Shown one piece after another: positions 33,896-43,762 of a stretch of DNA of 64,000 nt. Positions within the stretch are counted from its first letter, which is position 1, and every line of letters starts with the position of its first letter. The notes below the pieces were generated by a model, which saw nothing but the letters and a program-made list of their open reading frames with translations, was not told the DNA's origin and searched no databases. The DNA is from Gammaproteobacteria bacterium. GTDB taxonomy: Bacteria; Pseudomonadota; Gammaproteobacteria; Steroidobacterales; Steroidobacteraceae. The translations under genes and the position numbers were made by a program. The stretch is from positions 1 to 64,000 of the forward strand of contig JAQGOE010000031.1 of NCBI GenBank assembly GCA_028293725.1. The letters are read 5' to 3'.

Positions 33896-35674
33896 ATGAC
33901 ATCGCGCATGGCAGGACAGTTGATAGTGGTGGCCCTGTTGCTTTCGCCACTGGTAGCGCAGGCGGATCCCAAGGATAAGGACGACTTTCCGTTTCTCGAA
34001 GCCACGGTGGCTCAGCTTCAGGCTGGGATGGCCTCTGGGCGTATAACCTCCGAAGAACTCACGCGCGCGTACATCCAGCGGATCGAGAAGCTCGACCAGG
34101 GTGGTCCCGGGATTGGAGTCAACGCACTCATCGAGTTGAATCCGGACGCACTGGCGAGCGCGCGTCAGGCGGATGCATTGCGCCGCCAGGGCAAGGTACT
34201 CGGACCGCTGCAGGGTATTCCGGTGCTGCTCAAGGCCAACATCGATACAGGCGACAAGCTGCAGACCTCGGCAGGCTCTCTAGCCTTGCAGGGCGAGCCC
34301 GCGTTGCACGATTCGACCGTCGCCGCCAACCTGCGCGCCGGTGGAGCGGTGATCCTCGGCAAGACCAACCTGTCGGAATGGGCGAATTTCCGTTCCTTCT
34401 TTGCCGTCAGCGGCTGGTCGGCGGTTGGAGGTCAGACGCACAACCCCTACGGTCTCGATCACAACCCCTGCGGCTCGAGTTCCGGTTCGGGTGCGGCTGT
34501 GTCCGCCAACTTCACGGCAGTGTCGCTCGGCACCGAGACCGATGGAAGCATCGTGTGTCCTGCAAACGCCAACGGCGTTGTCGGCATCAAGCCCACGACC
34601 GGTCTCACCAGCCGCGCCGGAGTCGTGCCCATCTCCCATACCCAGGACACGGTTGGGCCCCATGGCCGTACCGTCGCCGATGCCGCCGTCGCGCTGGGCG
34701 TGATTCAAAGCCGGACGTTTGACGGTCGCGACACCGCGACCGGAGGCGTGCCACTCGGTTGGCAGGGACGGTTCACCCGGCCCAAGAACATTCCGAATGA
34801 TTACACGCAGTTCCTCAACCCGAAGGGGTTGCAAGGTGCCCGGCTTGGCGTGACGCGCCAAGGTATCGATAGCGCTCCCGCGCGGGTGATCGCGGCGTTC
34901 GAGTCCGTACTGGCCGCGCTGCGGGCGGCGGGCGCCACCGTCATCGAGCTCGACGGCGCGAACGCGAGCGTCTCACCAGCATTCACGTTTCCCACGGCGA
35001 CTGGCGAGACGCTGGTGCTGGAGTTTGATTTCAAAAGCGACGTGCAGGCCTATTTCGCGACGCGTGTTGGCGTCCCAATGGCGGGCAAGACGCTGGCGGA
35101 TGCGATTGCATTTGACAACGCCAACGCCGAAGCGGAAATGCCTTTCTGGGGCCAGGAGATTTTCGAAGAAGCCGAGGCGCTTCTGCCGGGCGTCAACACA
35201 CCACAAACCGACGCCAACCTCGGGGTTCCCGTTGGTACGACCTACAACCAGGCGCTGGCGATAGACCAGGCGGCGGCGGTCAACGGTATCGATCTGGCGC
35301 TCTCCATGTTCCACCTCGACGCCGTGGTGGCACCGACTGATAACCCGGCGTGGTCGACCGATCTGCTCTATGGCGATCACTTCATTTTCGGCAGCTCGGG
35401 CCTCGGCGCTCCCGGCGGTTATCCCTACGTACAGGTGCCGGCGGCGAACGTGTTTGGGATTCCGCTCGGCATCACCTTCTTCGGAACCGCATTCAGTGAG
35501 CCAAAGCTGATCACACTCGCGTCCGGTTTCGAGGCCGTCACGCAGGCGCGCGCCAAGAATCTGCCCACTTTCGCTCCGACGATACCGGACGATCACATCG
35601 CGGGCGAACCGCTGAACGTCCCTCACAAGTACCGCGAGAAGGAACCGTCGGGCTGGCGTCCGCATCACATGTAA
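33896..35674 (+). CDS. Exported amidase-signature (AS) family hydrolase
   Basis: A 592-residue amidase. A signal peptide (LIVVALLLSPLVAQA) precedes the AS domain. The Ser-cisSer-Lys triad is visible: Lys113 in VLLKANID, the Gly/Ser loop CGSSSGSG at 192-199, and the nucleophile near 218 in TETDGSIVCPA. It hydrolyses C-N bonds of amides or acyl-amino compounds, probably in the periplasm. GGAGGG ends five bases before ATG 33896, which fixes the start. The divergent MHS transporter 274 bp away may import the released acid. Exported amidases of this family exist in peptide- and xenobiotic-degrading bacteria. Confidence 0.9.
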   Translation: MTSRMAGQLIVVALLLSPLVAQADPKDKDDFPFLEATVAQLQAGMASGRITSEELTRAYIQRIEKLDQGGPGIGVNALIELNPDALASARQADALRRQGKVLGPLQGIPVLLKANIDTGDKLQTSAGSLALQGEPALHDSTVAANLRAGGAVILGKTNLSEWANFRSFFAVSGWSAVGGQTHNPYGLDHNPCGSSSGSGAAVSANFTAVSLGTETDGSIVCPANANGVVGIKPTTGLTSRAGVVPISHTQDTVGPHGRTVADAAVALGVIQSRTFDGRDTATGGVPLGWQGRFTRPKNIPNDYTQFLNPKGLQGARLGVTRQGIDSAPARVIAAFESVLAALRAAGATVIELDGANASVSPAFTFPTATGETLVLEFDFKSDVQAYFATRVGVPMAGKTLADAIAFDNANAEAEMPFWGQEIFEEAEALLPGVNTPQTDANLGVPVGTTYNQALAIDQAAAVNGIDLALSMFHLDAVVAPTDNPAWSTDLLYGDHFIFGSSGLGAPGGYPYVQVPAANVFGIPLGITFFGTAFSEPKLITLASGFEAVTQARAKNLPTFAPTIPDDHIAGEPLNVPHKYREKEPSGWRPHHM

Positions 35675-35695
35675 CAATAGGCGCCGCCCTACAGA

Positions 35696-35735
35696 TTGCA
35701 CGTGTGCGCCACGCGTAGTGGCGCGCCCGTGCGAT
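35696..35735. repeat. Truncated copy of the 3' end of the downstream marR gene
   Basis: This 40-bp stretch matches 35953-35992 at 36 of 40 positions. The second copy contains the last codons and stop of the MarR gene. In this copy the stop TGA has become TGG, and nothing else of the gene is present. It flanks a gene-poor 290-bp gap and looks like a duplication scar. Confidence 0.6.
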
Positions 35736-35884
35736 CCGCGCGCACGCCAACCCCTATCCCTCGGCGAGTACGGCCTTTTGGACGTCGATGATCAACAGGG
35801 CGGCATGGGCAAGCTGCGGCACGGTTGCAACTCTCTGGGCGGACGGCGGATGTATCATATCGCGGCTCTCACGGAGGCATGCTA

Positions 35885-35941
35885 ATGGCTCGAGTAGACG
35901 ATCGCCGCCGCCCTAAGCTTACGAAGGTCCCGGAGCCGTAA
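35885..35941 (+). CDS. Possible 18-residue small ORF (doubtful)
   Basis: ATG 35885 has GGAGG (35873-35877) seven bases upstream and runs to TAA at 35941, encoding MARVDDRRRPKLTKVPEP. It is very basic and unlike any family I know. It lies in the gap between the amidase and the marR gene (35675-35965), which otherwise holds only the duplicated marR tail. It may be chance. Confidence 0.2.
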   Translation: MARVDDRRRPKLTKVPEP

Positions 35942-35965
35942 TCGGACGTGCGTTGCACGTGTGCG

Positions 35966-36433
35966 TCACGCGTAGTCGTGCGCCCATGCGATGCGCGCAC
36001 GGACGGCACGCAGTGTATTTACCAGCTCTCGCAACTCATGGTCGCCGAGGTCGGAGGCCATCGTCAGTAGCCACGCGTTGAAGCGGTCTTCGGCCGCACT
36101 CAGAATGCTTTTGCCGCATGCCGTGATTTCCATCTGGAGAAGCCGACGGTCGTCTCGATTCGGTAAGAAGCGGATCCAGCCGGCTCTTTCCAAGCTGAGG
36201 GCGAGCGGATGCACTGATTGACGCGATCGTCGCAACTGCCTGGCGAGATCCGAAATCGAAAGTGTGAAACTCGAGCGGTCTATAGCAGCCAACGCCCTCC
36301 AGCGCTCGGCATTCAGGCCGGACTTCTGACAGATCGCAGCCTGAGACGCGGTCAGACAAGCGGCGGAGTTGTGGATCTCCTTGGCCAACCGGTGAATATG
36401 GCGCCGGCGCGCGTTCCGTTGCAGGGGTGTCAT
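35966..36433 (-). CDS. MarR-family transcriptional regulator
   Basis: A 155-residue winged helix-turn-helix regulator. SISDLARQLRRSRQSVHPLALSLE forms the recognition region and LPNRDDRRLLQMEITACGKSIL the wing (the DxRR wing motif is present). The N- and C-terminal helices would form the dimer interface. GGAGG followed by AAGGA sits directly before ATG 36433, so this start is chosen over ATGs at 36454 and 36466. Three evenly spaced palindromes lie immediately upstream, pointing to autoregulation. MarR proteins commonly sense phenolic or aromatic acids. Confidence 0.9.
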   Translation of the reverse strand: MTPLQRNARRRHIHRLAKEIHNSAACLTASQAAICQKSGLNAERWRALAAIDRSSFTLSISDLARQLRRSRQSVHPLALSLERAGWIRFLPNRDDRRLLQMEITACGKSILSAAEDRFNAWLLTMASDLGDHELRELVNTLRAVRARIAWAHDYA

Positions 36434-36484
36434 GAGTCCTTTCCTCCGAGGCATGCGAGCACGCAATACTACCCCTGCCGGGCG

Positions 36485-36502
36485 GTGTCAGGTCCCTGAC
36501 AA
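36485..36502. promoter_or_regulatory. MarR operator palindrome 1
   Basis: TGTCAGGTCCCTGACA (36486-36501) is an inverted repeat with 7-base arms, centred at 36493.5. It is the nearest of three related sites upstream of the marR start. Confidence 0.6.
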
Positions 36503-36513
36503 AATTCGGGAGT

Positions 36514-36531
36514 TTGTCCAATTTCGGACAA
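36514..36531. promoter_or_regulatory. MarR operator palindrome 2
   Basis: TTGTCCAATTTCGGACAA has 6-base arms and is centred at 36522.5, exactly 29 bp from site 1. It shares the TTGTC-N8-GACAA frame with sites 1 and 3. Confidence 0.6.
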
Positions 36532-36542
36532 TCGGCGTGAAG

Positions 36543-36560
36543 TTGTCAGCGCCCTGACAA
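36543..36560. promoter_or_regulatory. MarR operator palindrome 3
   Basis: TTGTCAGCGCCCTGACAA has 7-base arms and is centred at 36551.5, again 29 bp from the preceding site. The three sites share one consensus and a fixed period. Confidence 0.6.
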
Positions 36561-36561
36561 A

Positions 36562-36575
36562 GCCCCGGAAGGGGC
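36562..36575 (-). terminator. Possible terminator downstream of iorB
   Basis: On the minus strand GCCCC-TTCC-GGGGC forms a 5-bp stem with a tetraloop followed by TTTGT, about 105 bases past the iorB-like stop. The stem is short, so the call is tentative. The rest of the 36576-36680 gap shows nothing else. Confidence 0.35.
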
Positions 36576-36680
36576 ATGTCGTACTCCCCTCCACCAGGCT
36601 CGCCACCCGGCTACGAGTGCTCGTACACTACGACTCTGTCGTCAGCGCGCAATCCCTACGTTTCTGGCCATCGAGCATGA

Positions 36681-38363
36681 TTAAGCCCGCGCGCGCTCCA
36701 ACGCCACCTTCACGACCGCGACGCTGCTGATCTCGGCCAGCTCGCGCGCCAATGCTTGACCTTCTTCATCGGCCAGTGCGGCCGCCTGGAGGCGGGCAAA
36801 CACCACAGCGCCATCGGCTCGCGGCGCCAGCTCATCGAGTTTGTCCACGAGAGTCGAGAAATTCCGCCAACCGCGCTCGTGCGTGTCGCCGTAGCCTTTC
36901 ACGAGGCGCTGCGCCCGTGCCAGCTCGACGGCCAACGCGTAGTTAATTGTAGCCAGGCCCTGGATTCGCTTGAGCCACTGCTCGATACGCGCGTCTTCCT
37001 CGTGAAACCGCAATGTCCCACGCCGCCAACGCTTCAAGCCGCCCAGCAGGTGGAGCATGAGGAACCCGGTCACCGTACCGGTGCGAATCTGCTTGCCACC
37101 CGTCCAGCGGGTGAGCAAACGATTCATGCCCGGTGATCGCAACAGCCATCGCCCCAACCCCGCGGGCAGAGTTCCCGCGATCTCGGTCACCCGCGGCTTC
37201 ATGAATTCGGTGATCCCGAACAACTGCCCGGCGTCCGCGCGAATTTCGTCGCGCACGCGCGTGAAGCGCGTCGAGCGTGTCTTCAGATCAGCGACACGAA
37301 TGGTGTCCTCGAAGGTCATCCAGAGCGCCAAACTACGCGCGGCGGCTTCGGTGAGCGACCACTCATCATTGCCGTCGCCCACGCGCACCCCACCGCCAAA
37401 GTCACCACCTGCGCGCACGCCCCGCATGCCGTCCAGGCCAGCAACCTGCTCCAGGCGATCGAGGTATAACTTCGCGTACTCCGGGTCCTGATAGTCAATA
37501 GCGCGACGTACACCTTCCAACACAATCTTTTGCACGGGCGCGGCAAAACGCCGGACTCGGTCCAACAGCGGCTGAAGTTTGGGCGAGCGAGCCTGAGCGG
37601 GCACGGCATCCAGTGGCTCCGCGGCGGAGCCAACAGTCTCCCGGGTAAGTGTGCCGCTCAACGAGAGCGCAGCCGGTGGTCCGAGATCCTCGTTGAGGGC
37701 GCCCGCGCCGAGCACATCTTGCCCTTCGCCCCCACCCTCAGCCCGCCGCCACGCATCCTCAAACGCCGCGAGATTCGTACTAACCGCAATCCCGCCCTTC
37801 TTGATGGCAGCCTCGAACGCGGCCTTACGGAATGGCAGCACCCCGCTGCCGCCCAACGCGCCCAACATCACCGAGCTGATCACACTATGGTGACTCTCGG
37901 CCATCGCATCCATATCAAACAAAACGACGCGCTTCGCCTGACTCCGAACGAGCTCGATGAGCTCTTCCTCATTCGCCGCGCCGTCACCCATCGCGCTCTT
38001 TTCGCTAATCGCGTAAGAGCGATGCGAAGACGCAATCAGCGTGGTCCTATCCCGCGTGACCAGCCCTCGCTGTATCGCACGAGCAGCCTCGGCAAGCTCC
38101 GACGCCAGCACGCAGTCAACATCGCCCGACACGGGCATGAGCGCCATGATCGGATCGCGCCCTGCGGCGGTTGCGGCGGCCTGCGGAAAGAACTCGAGAT
38201 AGTAGATGGTTGCGCCGGTGCGCTGCGCCACACCGGGTACAGACGTCGTCTGCGCAAGATAGCCCTCGGACTCGGCTATTCCAATCAGCCAATTGGCCAG
38301 TACGCCGCCACCCTGTCCGCCCAGGGCTGCGATTGTCAGCTTGATCGGCCGCTCAGAGGGCAT
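36681..38363 (-). CDS. iorB: Indolepyruvate oxidoreductase beta-family subunit with C-terminal extension (DUF6537-like)
   Basis: A 560-residue protein. The first 200 residues are the gamma/beta domain of 2-oxoacid:ferredoxin oxidoreductases (TIAALGGQGGGVLANWL, TTSVPGVAQRTGATIYYLE). The remaining 350 residues (LEGVRRAIDYQDPEYAKLYLDRLEQVAG onwards) resemble the DUF6537 region of long indolepyruvate oxidoreductases. Its ATG lies inside the last codons of the upstream alpha-subunit gene (11-bp overlap), which implies translational coupling and a complex of the two. It would help convert an aryl-pyruvate plus CoA to an arylacetyl-CoA. The open frame upstream to 38549 is ignored because it overlaps iorA. 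Confidence 0.87.
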   Translation of the reverse strand: MPSERPIKLTIAALGGQGGGVLANWLIGIAESEGYLAQTTSVPGVAQRTGATIYYLEFFPQAAATAAGRDPIMALMPVSGDVDCVLASELAEAARAIQRGLVTRDRTTLIASSHRSYAISEKSAMGDGAANEEELIELVRSQAKRVVLFDMDAMAESHHSVISSVMLGALGGSGVLPFRKAAFEAAIKKGGIAVSTNLAAFEDAWRRAEGGGEGQDVLGAGALNEDLGPPAALSLSGTLTRETVGSAAEPLDAVPAQARSPKLQPLLDRVRRFAAPVQKIVLEGVRRAIDYQDPEYAKLYLDRLEQVAGLDGMRGVRAGGDFGGGVRVGDGNDEWSLTEAAARSLALWMTFEDTIRVADLKTRSTRFTRVRDEIRADAGQLFGITEFMKPRVTEIAGTLPAGLGRWLLRSPGMNRLLTRWTGGKQIRTGTVTGFLMLHLLGGLKRWRRGTLRFHEEDARIEQWLKRIQGLATINYALAVELARAQRLVKGYGDTHERGWRNFSTLVDKLDELAPRADGAVVFARLQAAALADEEGQALARELAEISSVAVVKVALERARA

Positions 38364-40518
38364 ATTGCAATCGCTTGCGCTCGCTGCGTCGCTGCAGGAA
38401 ACCGATAACTGCGCCCCGCACCTTCGCAAGGAGGCGGTCCCAACCCGACGGGTTGTAGACGAGTTCCGCCCGGTAGAAGGACGGACACAGCACCGCCGCG
38501 TGCGCCACTTCGCCGCACACCCCGCAGCCCACACAACTGTTGTCGACATGCGCGACCGGATCGGTGCGCAACGGATCGGGGTTCTTCTTTACCGTCAGCG
38601 AAGGACAGCCCGACAAGCGAATGCACGAGTGATCGCCGGTGCAGGTGTCAGGATCGATGCCGAAGCGCTCCCGCACGACGCGTTGCCCGTCCTTGATCGC
38701 TTTCTTCATGAGCGGCTTCACACGCCGCTGGCGGTTAAGCTGGCACTCGCCTTCGGCGATAATGACCTTCGGCCCTCGGAACCCGGTGCTCAGCGCCTCG
38801 CGCAGCACCTTCAAAGTCCCCTGCATGTCGTATGTCTGGGTACGCTTAACCCACTTCACGCCAACGCCCTTTACGGCAGTCTCGATCGTGTGGTTTCCCT
38901 CGCGGTGCGCGTTAGGCGCGCGCGACGAGAGAATGTCCTGCCCGCCCGTGGCGGCGGAATATCCGTTGTCGACAATGACAGTCAGGTCGTCGTGTTTGTT
39001 GAATACGGCGTTGCCGATTCCGCTGGTCAGGCCGTTGTGCCAGAAACCACCGTCTCCCATGACGGAAACCGCTCGCTTACCGCCGTCGGTGCCGAATGCG
39101 GAAGCGGCGGCCGACCCCAGACCATACCCCATGATGCTGTTGCCCATGTTGAAGGGCGGCAGTGTCGCAAAAGAATGGCAACCGATATCGGCACTGATGT
39201 GTAGCGGGCCAGTCTCCCGCTGCAGCAATTTCATCGCCGCAAAGAAGGGACGCTCCGGACATCCGGTGCACAGCCCCGAGGGCCGCGGCGGAACCAACGC
39301 GGCAAGGCGGGCGGCCGGGATGAGCGGGGTCTCAACTACCGCGGGAGCGGGCACCGAGCCGTCGCCCGCGCCACTCACTCCGCGCAACTGCGGCGCCCAC
39401 TTCCCAATAAACTCTCCCAACCCCTTCCGCAACACGTCGACGTTGTACTCGCCCATCGCGGGAAGAACGTCCTTGCCAAGCAACCGCGCCTGCACATCAT
39501 GCTTGCGCAGAATCTGCGCGGCCGCCTGCTCGATGAACTCGGGCTGCCCCTCCTCGACGACCAACACCGCTTTCTTGCCGGCGCAGAACTTCACCCATTC
39601 GTCCGGCACCAGGGGATAGGTCACATTGAGGCAGTACAGCGGGACTTTGGTGTTACCAAACGTGTCGGCGCAGCCCAGGAGCTCGAGCGCGCGCAGCGTG
39701 CTGTTGTAGAGCCCACCCTGCAGAACGATGCCGATGTCATCGGTCTCACCCGGGATGAAGTCATTCAACCCCTGCTCGGCGACAAACCGCACAGCCGCCG
39801 GAAAGCGCTTCTCGATCTTCTCTTTCTCCTGCGCATACGTGGAAGGCGGCAGGATGATCTTGCTGTAATCCCGTGACGGCGCAGCCAGCGCGTCGGCCGC
39901 CGAAAAGGCCGGCCGCTTGTTGGCCTTGGTCGTGAACCGACCATACACGTGACAGGCGCGGATACGGAGCATCAGCATCACCGGTGTGTTACTGGCCTCC
40001 GAAAGCTCGAAACCCTTCTCGACCGCTCGTACGATATCGGGAAGATGCGGTCGCGGATCCAGGAGCCACATCTGCGACTTCATCGCGAAGGCGTGCGTGC
40101 GCTCCTGCATGATGCTCGCGCCTTCGCCGTAGTCCTCACCGACTACGATGAGAGCACCACCGAGGACGCCAGCGGATGCGAGGTTAGCGAGTGCATCGGA
40201 GGCCACGTTCGTGCCTACCGTGGACTTCCAGGTGACGGCACCGCGGATCGGGTAGTTAATGGAAGCCGCGAGCATCGCCGCCGCGGTCGCCTCCGAAGCA
40301 CTCGCCTCGAAGTGCACGCCGAGCTCATTGAGGATCTCCTCGGCGTCAGCCAACACATCCATCAGGTGCGAGATTGGCGCCCCCTGATAGCCACCAACGT
40401 AACCTACTCCCGACTGCAGGAGTGCCTTGGTGACGGCGAGGATGCCCTCGCCGCGAAACTCCACGCCTTCGCCGAGGCGCAGCGACTTAACTTCTTTCGC
40501 AAACGAGCGCTCGGCCAC
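38353..40518 (-). CDS. iorA: Indolepyruvate:ferredoxin oxidoreductase alpha-type subunit
   Basis: A 721-residue ThDP and iron-sulfur enzyme. Order: pyruvate-oxidoreductase N domain (GYQGAPISHLMDVLAD), domain II, ThDP domain (CTGCPERPFF, MGDGGFWHNGLTSGIGN, VDNGYSAATGGQ) and a C-terminal cysteine-rich ferredoxin region (CTGDHSC...GCPSL and CVGCGVCGEVAHAAVLCPS) for [4Fe-4S] clusters. It catalyses oxidative decarboxylation of aryl-pyruvates (indolepyruvate, phenylpyruvate) to the CoA thioester. It overlaps the iorB-like gene and is preceded by a cyclase-family gene 19 bp upstream on the same strand, so cyclase-iorA-iorB form one operon. Confidence 0.9.
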   Translation of the reverse strand: MAERSFAKEVKSLRLGEGVEFRGEGILAVTKALLQSGVGYVGGYQGAPISHLMDVLADAEEILNELGVHFEASASEATAAAMLAASINYPIRGAVTWKSTVGTNVASDALANLASAGVLGGALIVVGEDYGEGASIMQERTHAFAMKSQMWLLDPRPHLPDIVRAVEKGFELSEASNTPVMLMLRIRACHVYGRFTTKANKRPAFSAADALAAPSRDYSKIILPPSTYAQEKEKIEKRFPAAVRFVAEQGLNDFIPGETDDIGIVLQGGLYNSTLRALELLGCADTFGNTKVPLYCLNVTYPLVPDEWVKFCAGKKAVLVVEEGQPEFIEQAAAQILRKHDVQARLLGKDVLPAMGEYNVDVLRKGLGEFIGKWAPQLRGVSGAGDGSVPAPAVVETPLIPAARLAALVPPRPSGLCTGCPERPFFAAMKLLQRETGPLHISADIGCHSFATLPPFNMGNSIMGYGLGSAAASAFGTDGGKRAVSVMGDGGFWHNGLTSGIGNAVFNKHDDLTVIVDNGYSAATGGQDILSSRAPNAHREGNHTIETAVKGVGVKWVKRTQTYDMQGTLKVLREALSTGFRGPKVIIAEGECQLNRQRRVKPLMKKAIKDGQRVVRERFGIDPDTCTGDHSCIRLSGCPSLTVKKNPDPLRTDPVAHVDNSCVGCGVCGEVAHAAVLCPSFYRAELVYNPSGWDRLLAKVRGAVIGFLQRRSERKRLQYAL

Positions 40519-40537
40519 GATCCTCTCCTACGGCACC

Positions 40538-41341
40538 CTAGGCGGGCACCAACGCAAGTACGCGCAGCGGGCTGCCCGATCCATTGACGATCTTCAGCGG
40601 CGGCGCGATCACCACGGCACCGGTCGGGGGCAGTTGGTCGAGGTTGGTCAGGCTCGCCAATCCGAACTTGTTCGATCCGTGCATGATGGTATGACAGGGA
40701 AACATGGGATCGAAGCTGTGCGCCTGCCCGGCGTCCGTTCCGACCGTTTCCACACCGACACCGAGGATATCCCGCTCGCGCGCCAGGAAAGGCACGCACT
40801 TGGGATCGAAACCCGGGGTGTGGGATCCGTCCGGTCCGGCGTTGAGGAATTTCTTGCTGGTGCCATGCTTCGACCAATCCGTCCGGATGAGCACCCAGGC
40901 ATGCGAGGGAATGCGACCGTGCTTCGCCTCCCACTCCTCGACGACCGCCTGGGTAATCAGAAAATCAGGGTTTGCCGCAGCCTGTTTCGCTACATCAATG
41001 ACACAGGCCGGTCCGATGAAGCGGTCGACCGGAATGTTGTGGGTCGCGTTGTTCGGGTAGTCCTTACCGGTCACCCAGTGCACCGGCGCATCGAAGTGAG
41101 TCCCGGTGTGCTCGCCGCACGCGATGTTGTTCCAATACCAGGCCGGTCCGCGCTCGTCATAGCGCGAGATCTCCTCCAGGGAAAACGGCTTGGAGGGGGC
41201 GAAAGGCGGCGGTAGCTGGATGGTCTGCGTCGAGGCTTCCAGGGGAACCGTCAAATCGACGACGCGAATACCACCGCCGACGATGCCGCTGACCAGCATG
41301 GAAAGTGCTTCGGAGACTCCGGGGGCAGTTTGTGTGGCCAT
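40538..41341 (-). CDS. Cyclase-family metal-dependent hydrolase (kynurenine formamidase/KynB-like fold)
   Basis: A 267-residue protein of the Cyclase (Pfam PF04199) family. The metal motif is [12 protein letters not shown] at about residues 78-89, with [11 protein letters not shown] near 28 and [20 protein letters not shown] towards the C-terminus. Relatives include N-formylkynurenine formamidase (KynB), isatin hydrolase and polyketide cyclases. It is first in an operon with iorAB and divergent from the ring-oxidising operon, so it may open an indole-derived lactam or N-formyl bond. The reaction itself is not shown by sequence. Confidence 0.85.
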   Translation of the reverse strand: MATQTAPGVSEALSMLVSGIVGGGIRVVDLTVPLEASTQTIQLPPPFAPSKPFSLEEISRYDERGPAWYWNNIACGEHTGTHFDAPVHWVTGKDYPNNATHNIPVDRFIGPACVIDVAKQAAANPDFLITQAVVEEWEAKHGRIPSHAWVLIRTDWSKHGTSKKFLNAGPDGSHTPGFDPKCVPFLARERDILGVGVETVGTDAGQAHSFDPMFPCHTIMHGSNKFGLASLTNLDQLPPTGAVVIAPPLKIVNGSGSPLRVLALVPA

Positions 41342-41381
41342 CTATCCGTCCTCTTGGGGCCTTACTCGTGGGCGAAGATAA

Positions 41382-41410
41382 TTGACACTTCAAGTAATCG
41401 GCAATATAAC
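41382..41410 (+). promoter_or_regulatory. Strong sigma-70-like promoter of the ring-oxidation operon
   Basis: A perfect TTGACA (41382-41387) and TATAAC (41405-41410) are separated by 17 bp; the transcript would have a leader of about 40 bases ending in a GGGGGT ribosome site. The spacer contains the palindrome ACTTCAAGT (41388-41396), a possible site for the MarR encoded in this operon. Confidence 0.7.
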
Positions 41411-41455
41411 ATACGCACCTGGCTCGCGATACGATTTATAGGGGGTGCTGCCGCA

Positions 41456-43762
41456 ATGAAGCGAATCGTTTGTCTGGGCGGCGGTCCTGCGGGCCTCTAC
41501 TCGGCCATCCTGCTGCGCAAGGCCCTGCCGGCCGCGCGGATCGAGGTTTACGAGCGCAATCGGCCGGACGACACGTTCGGCTGGGGAGTGGTGTTCTCCG
41601 ACCAGACGATGGGGAATTTCCGCACTGCCGATCCTGAGACACACCGCGCGATACTGGCGAACTTCCATCACTGGGACGATATTGCCATCCATTTCGGCGG
41701 CCGCAAGCTCGTCAGCGGCGGCCACGGGTTCTGCGGCATCGGCCGCAAGAAACTGCTGCAGATCCTCCAGGAACGGGCTCACGAGGTGGGCGTGCACGAG
41801 AGCTTCCGGCACGAAGTCGAGGACGAGCAGGCCTTTGCCGACGCCGACCTGATCATCGCCGCCGACGGGGTGAACAGTCGCATCCGTAACCGGCACGCGG
41901 ACATATTCCAGCCCGACATCGATAAGCGTAAGTGCCGCTTTATCTGGCTGGGCACGACGCAGTCCTTCTCGGCCTTTACCTTCGCGTTCGAGCGGACCGA
42001 GCATGGCTGGTTCCAGATTCACGCCTACCAGTTCAGCAAGGATCTCTCGACCGTCATCGTCGAGACCCGCGAGGAAACCTGGCTGGCGCACGGCCTCGAT
42101 CAGTTCGATACCGCGCAATCGGTCGCTTTCTGCGAGCAACTCTTTGGCCGCTACCTCGACGGGCATAGGCTGCAGAGTAACGCGGCGCACCTACGTGGCT
42201 CAGCGTGGCTGAACTTCCCGCGCGTGATCTGTAAGCGCTGGCACCACGACAAGCTCGTTCTGATCGGCGACGCCGCCCATACGGCGCACTTTTCCATTGG
42301 CTCGGGCACCAAGCTGGCGATGGAGGACGCGATCTCCCTGACTCACCAGGTCACCAGCGGCGCCGGGCTGGACAGCGCGCTCGCCGCCTATCACAAGGAG
42401 CGCCACATCGAGGTGCTCAAGTTGCAGAGCGCGGCTCGCAACCGCATGGAGTGGTTCGAGAACGTCGCGCGCTACGCGCACCTGCCGCCGGAACAGTTTG
42501 CCTACAGCCTGCTCACCGGCAGCCAACGCATTGGCCACGAGAATCTGAAGTTGCGCGACCCGCACTTCGTCGCCGACTACGAACGTTGGCTGGCGACTCA
42601 CAGCGGCACTGAAAAGGCGCGGCCGCCGATGTTTTTACCTTTCAAACTGCGCGACATGGAGCTGACCAATCGCGTCGTGGTGTCCCCGATGGCGCAGTAC
42701 TGCGCTAAAGACGGCATGCCCGATGATTGGCATCTCGTTCACTACGGCCACCGCGCCATGGGCGGCGCAGGCCTGGTGTACACCGAAATGACCTGCGTTT
42801 CCCCCGAGGGGCGCATCACTCTGGGGTGTACGGGGTTATGGAGTGAGGCACAGCGCGACGCGTGGCGGCCGATCGTGAAATTCGTGCACGAGCGCACCCC
42901 GGCCAAATTCTGCCTGCAACTCGGTCATTCGGGGCGCAAGGGCTCAACCCAACTGGGCTGGGAGGAAATGGACTACCCACTGCCGGCCGGCAACTGGCCC
43001 ATCGCGGCCGCATCGCCAATTCCCTACTTCGACGGGGTCAGCCAGACACCACACGCCCTCACCCACGAGGACATGGCGAAGGTACGCACCGATTTCGTGC
43101 GCGCCACGCGCTTCGGACAGGAAGCCGGCTTCGACATGCTCGAGCTGCACATGGCGCATGGTTATCTTCTGGCGTCCTTCCTGTCTCCACTCACCAACCA
43201 ACGCACGGACGAGTATGGTGGCGACATGCATGGCCGTCTGCGCTTTCCACTCGAGGTGTTGCAGGCGGTTCGCGCCGTGTGGCCTGCGGAAAAGCCTTTG
43301 TCAGTGCGCATCTCGGCGACCGACTGGGCCGACGGCGGACTCACTGACGAGGACCTGCTGGTGATGGCGCGCGAGCTCAAGGCTGCGGGAGTCGATCTCA
43401 TCGACGTCTCCACCGGGCAGACCGTTCCCTGGCAGAAGCCGGTTTACGGCCGCATGTGGCAGGCACCGTTCGCGGATAAAGTACGCAACGAAATCGGCAT
43501 CGCGACACTGGCTGTGGGCAACATCTACGATGCGGATCACGTCAACTCCATCATCGCCGCCGGGCGTGCGGACCTGTGCGCGATTGCGCGCCCACACCTG
43601 GCGAACCCCGCCTGGACCCTGGAGGCCGCGGCCCGTCAGGGTTATACCGAACAGTGGTGGCCGAATCAGTACCTGTCGGGCAAGAGCCAACTCGAGCGCA
43701 ATCTGCAACGAGCCGCCCAACTCGCGGCCACCCCCGCCACCACGGATGAGACCCCGTCATGA
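41456..43762 (+). CDS. Two-domain 2-aminobenzoyl-CoA monooxygenase/reductase (ACMR)-type flavoenzyme
   Basis: A 768-residue fusion. The N-terminal half (1-380) is an FAD aromatic hydroxylase ([10 protein letters not shown] near 8; [14 protein letters not shown] near 271) like salicylyl-CoA 5-hydroxylase. The C-terminal half (about 388-750) is an Old-Yellow-Enzyme FMN reductase ([41 protein letters not shown]). The same architecture is known from 2-aminobenzoyl-CoA monooxygenase/reductase of aerobic anthranilate degradation, which hydroxylates and then dearomatises the ring. ATG 41456 begins the FAD motif. It leads an operon of SDR, MarR, crotonase, dehydrogenase and RidA genes, fitting beta-oxidation of the product. 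No CoA ligase gene is visible. Confidence 0.9.
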   Translation: MKRIVCLGGGPAGLYSAILLRKALPAARIEVYERNRPDDTFGWGVVFSDQTMGNFRTADPETHRAILANFHHWDDIAIHFGGRKLVSGGHGFCGIGRKKLLQILQERAHEVGVHESFRHEVEDEQAFADADLIIAADGVNSRIRNRHADIFQPDIDKRKCRFIWLGTTQSFSAFTFAFERTEHGWFQIHAYQFSKDLSTVIVETREETWLAHGLDQFDTAQSVAFCEQLFGRYLDGHRLQSNAAHLRGSAWLNFPRVICKRWHHDKLVLIGDAAHTAHFSIGSGTKLAMEDAISLTHQVTSGAGLDSALAAYHKERHIEVLKLQSAARNRMEWFENVARYAHLPPEQFAYSLLTGSQRIGHENLKLRDPHFVADYERWLATHSGTEKARPPMFLPFKLRDMELTNRVVVSPMAQYCAKDGMPDDWHLVHYGHRAMGGAGLVYTEMTCVSPEGRITLGCTGLWSEAQRDAWRPIVKFVHERTPAKFCLQLGHSGRKGSTQLGWEEMDYPLPAGNWPIAAASPIPYFDGVSQTPHALTHEDMAKVRTDFVRATRFGQEAGFDMLELHMAHGYLLASFLSPLTNQRTDEYGGDMHGRLRFPLEVLQAVRAVWPAEKPLSVRISATDWADGGLTDEDLLVMARELKAAGVDLIDVSTGQTVPWQKPVYGRMWQAPFADKVRNEIGIATLAVGNIYDADHVNSIIAAGRADLCAIARPHLANPAWTLEAAARQGYTEQWWPNQYLSGKSQLERNLQRAAQLAATPATTDETPS

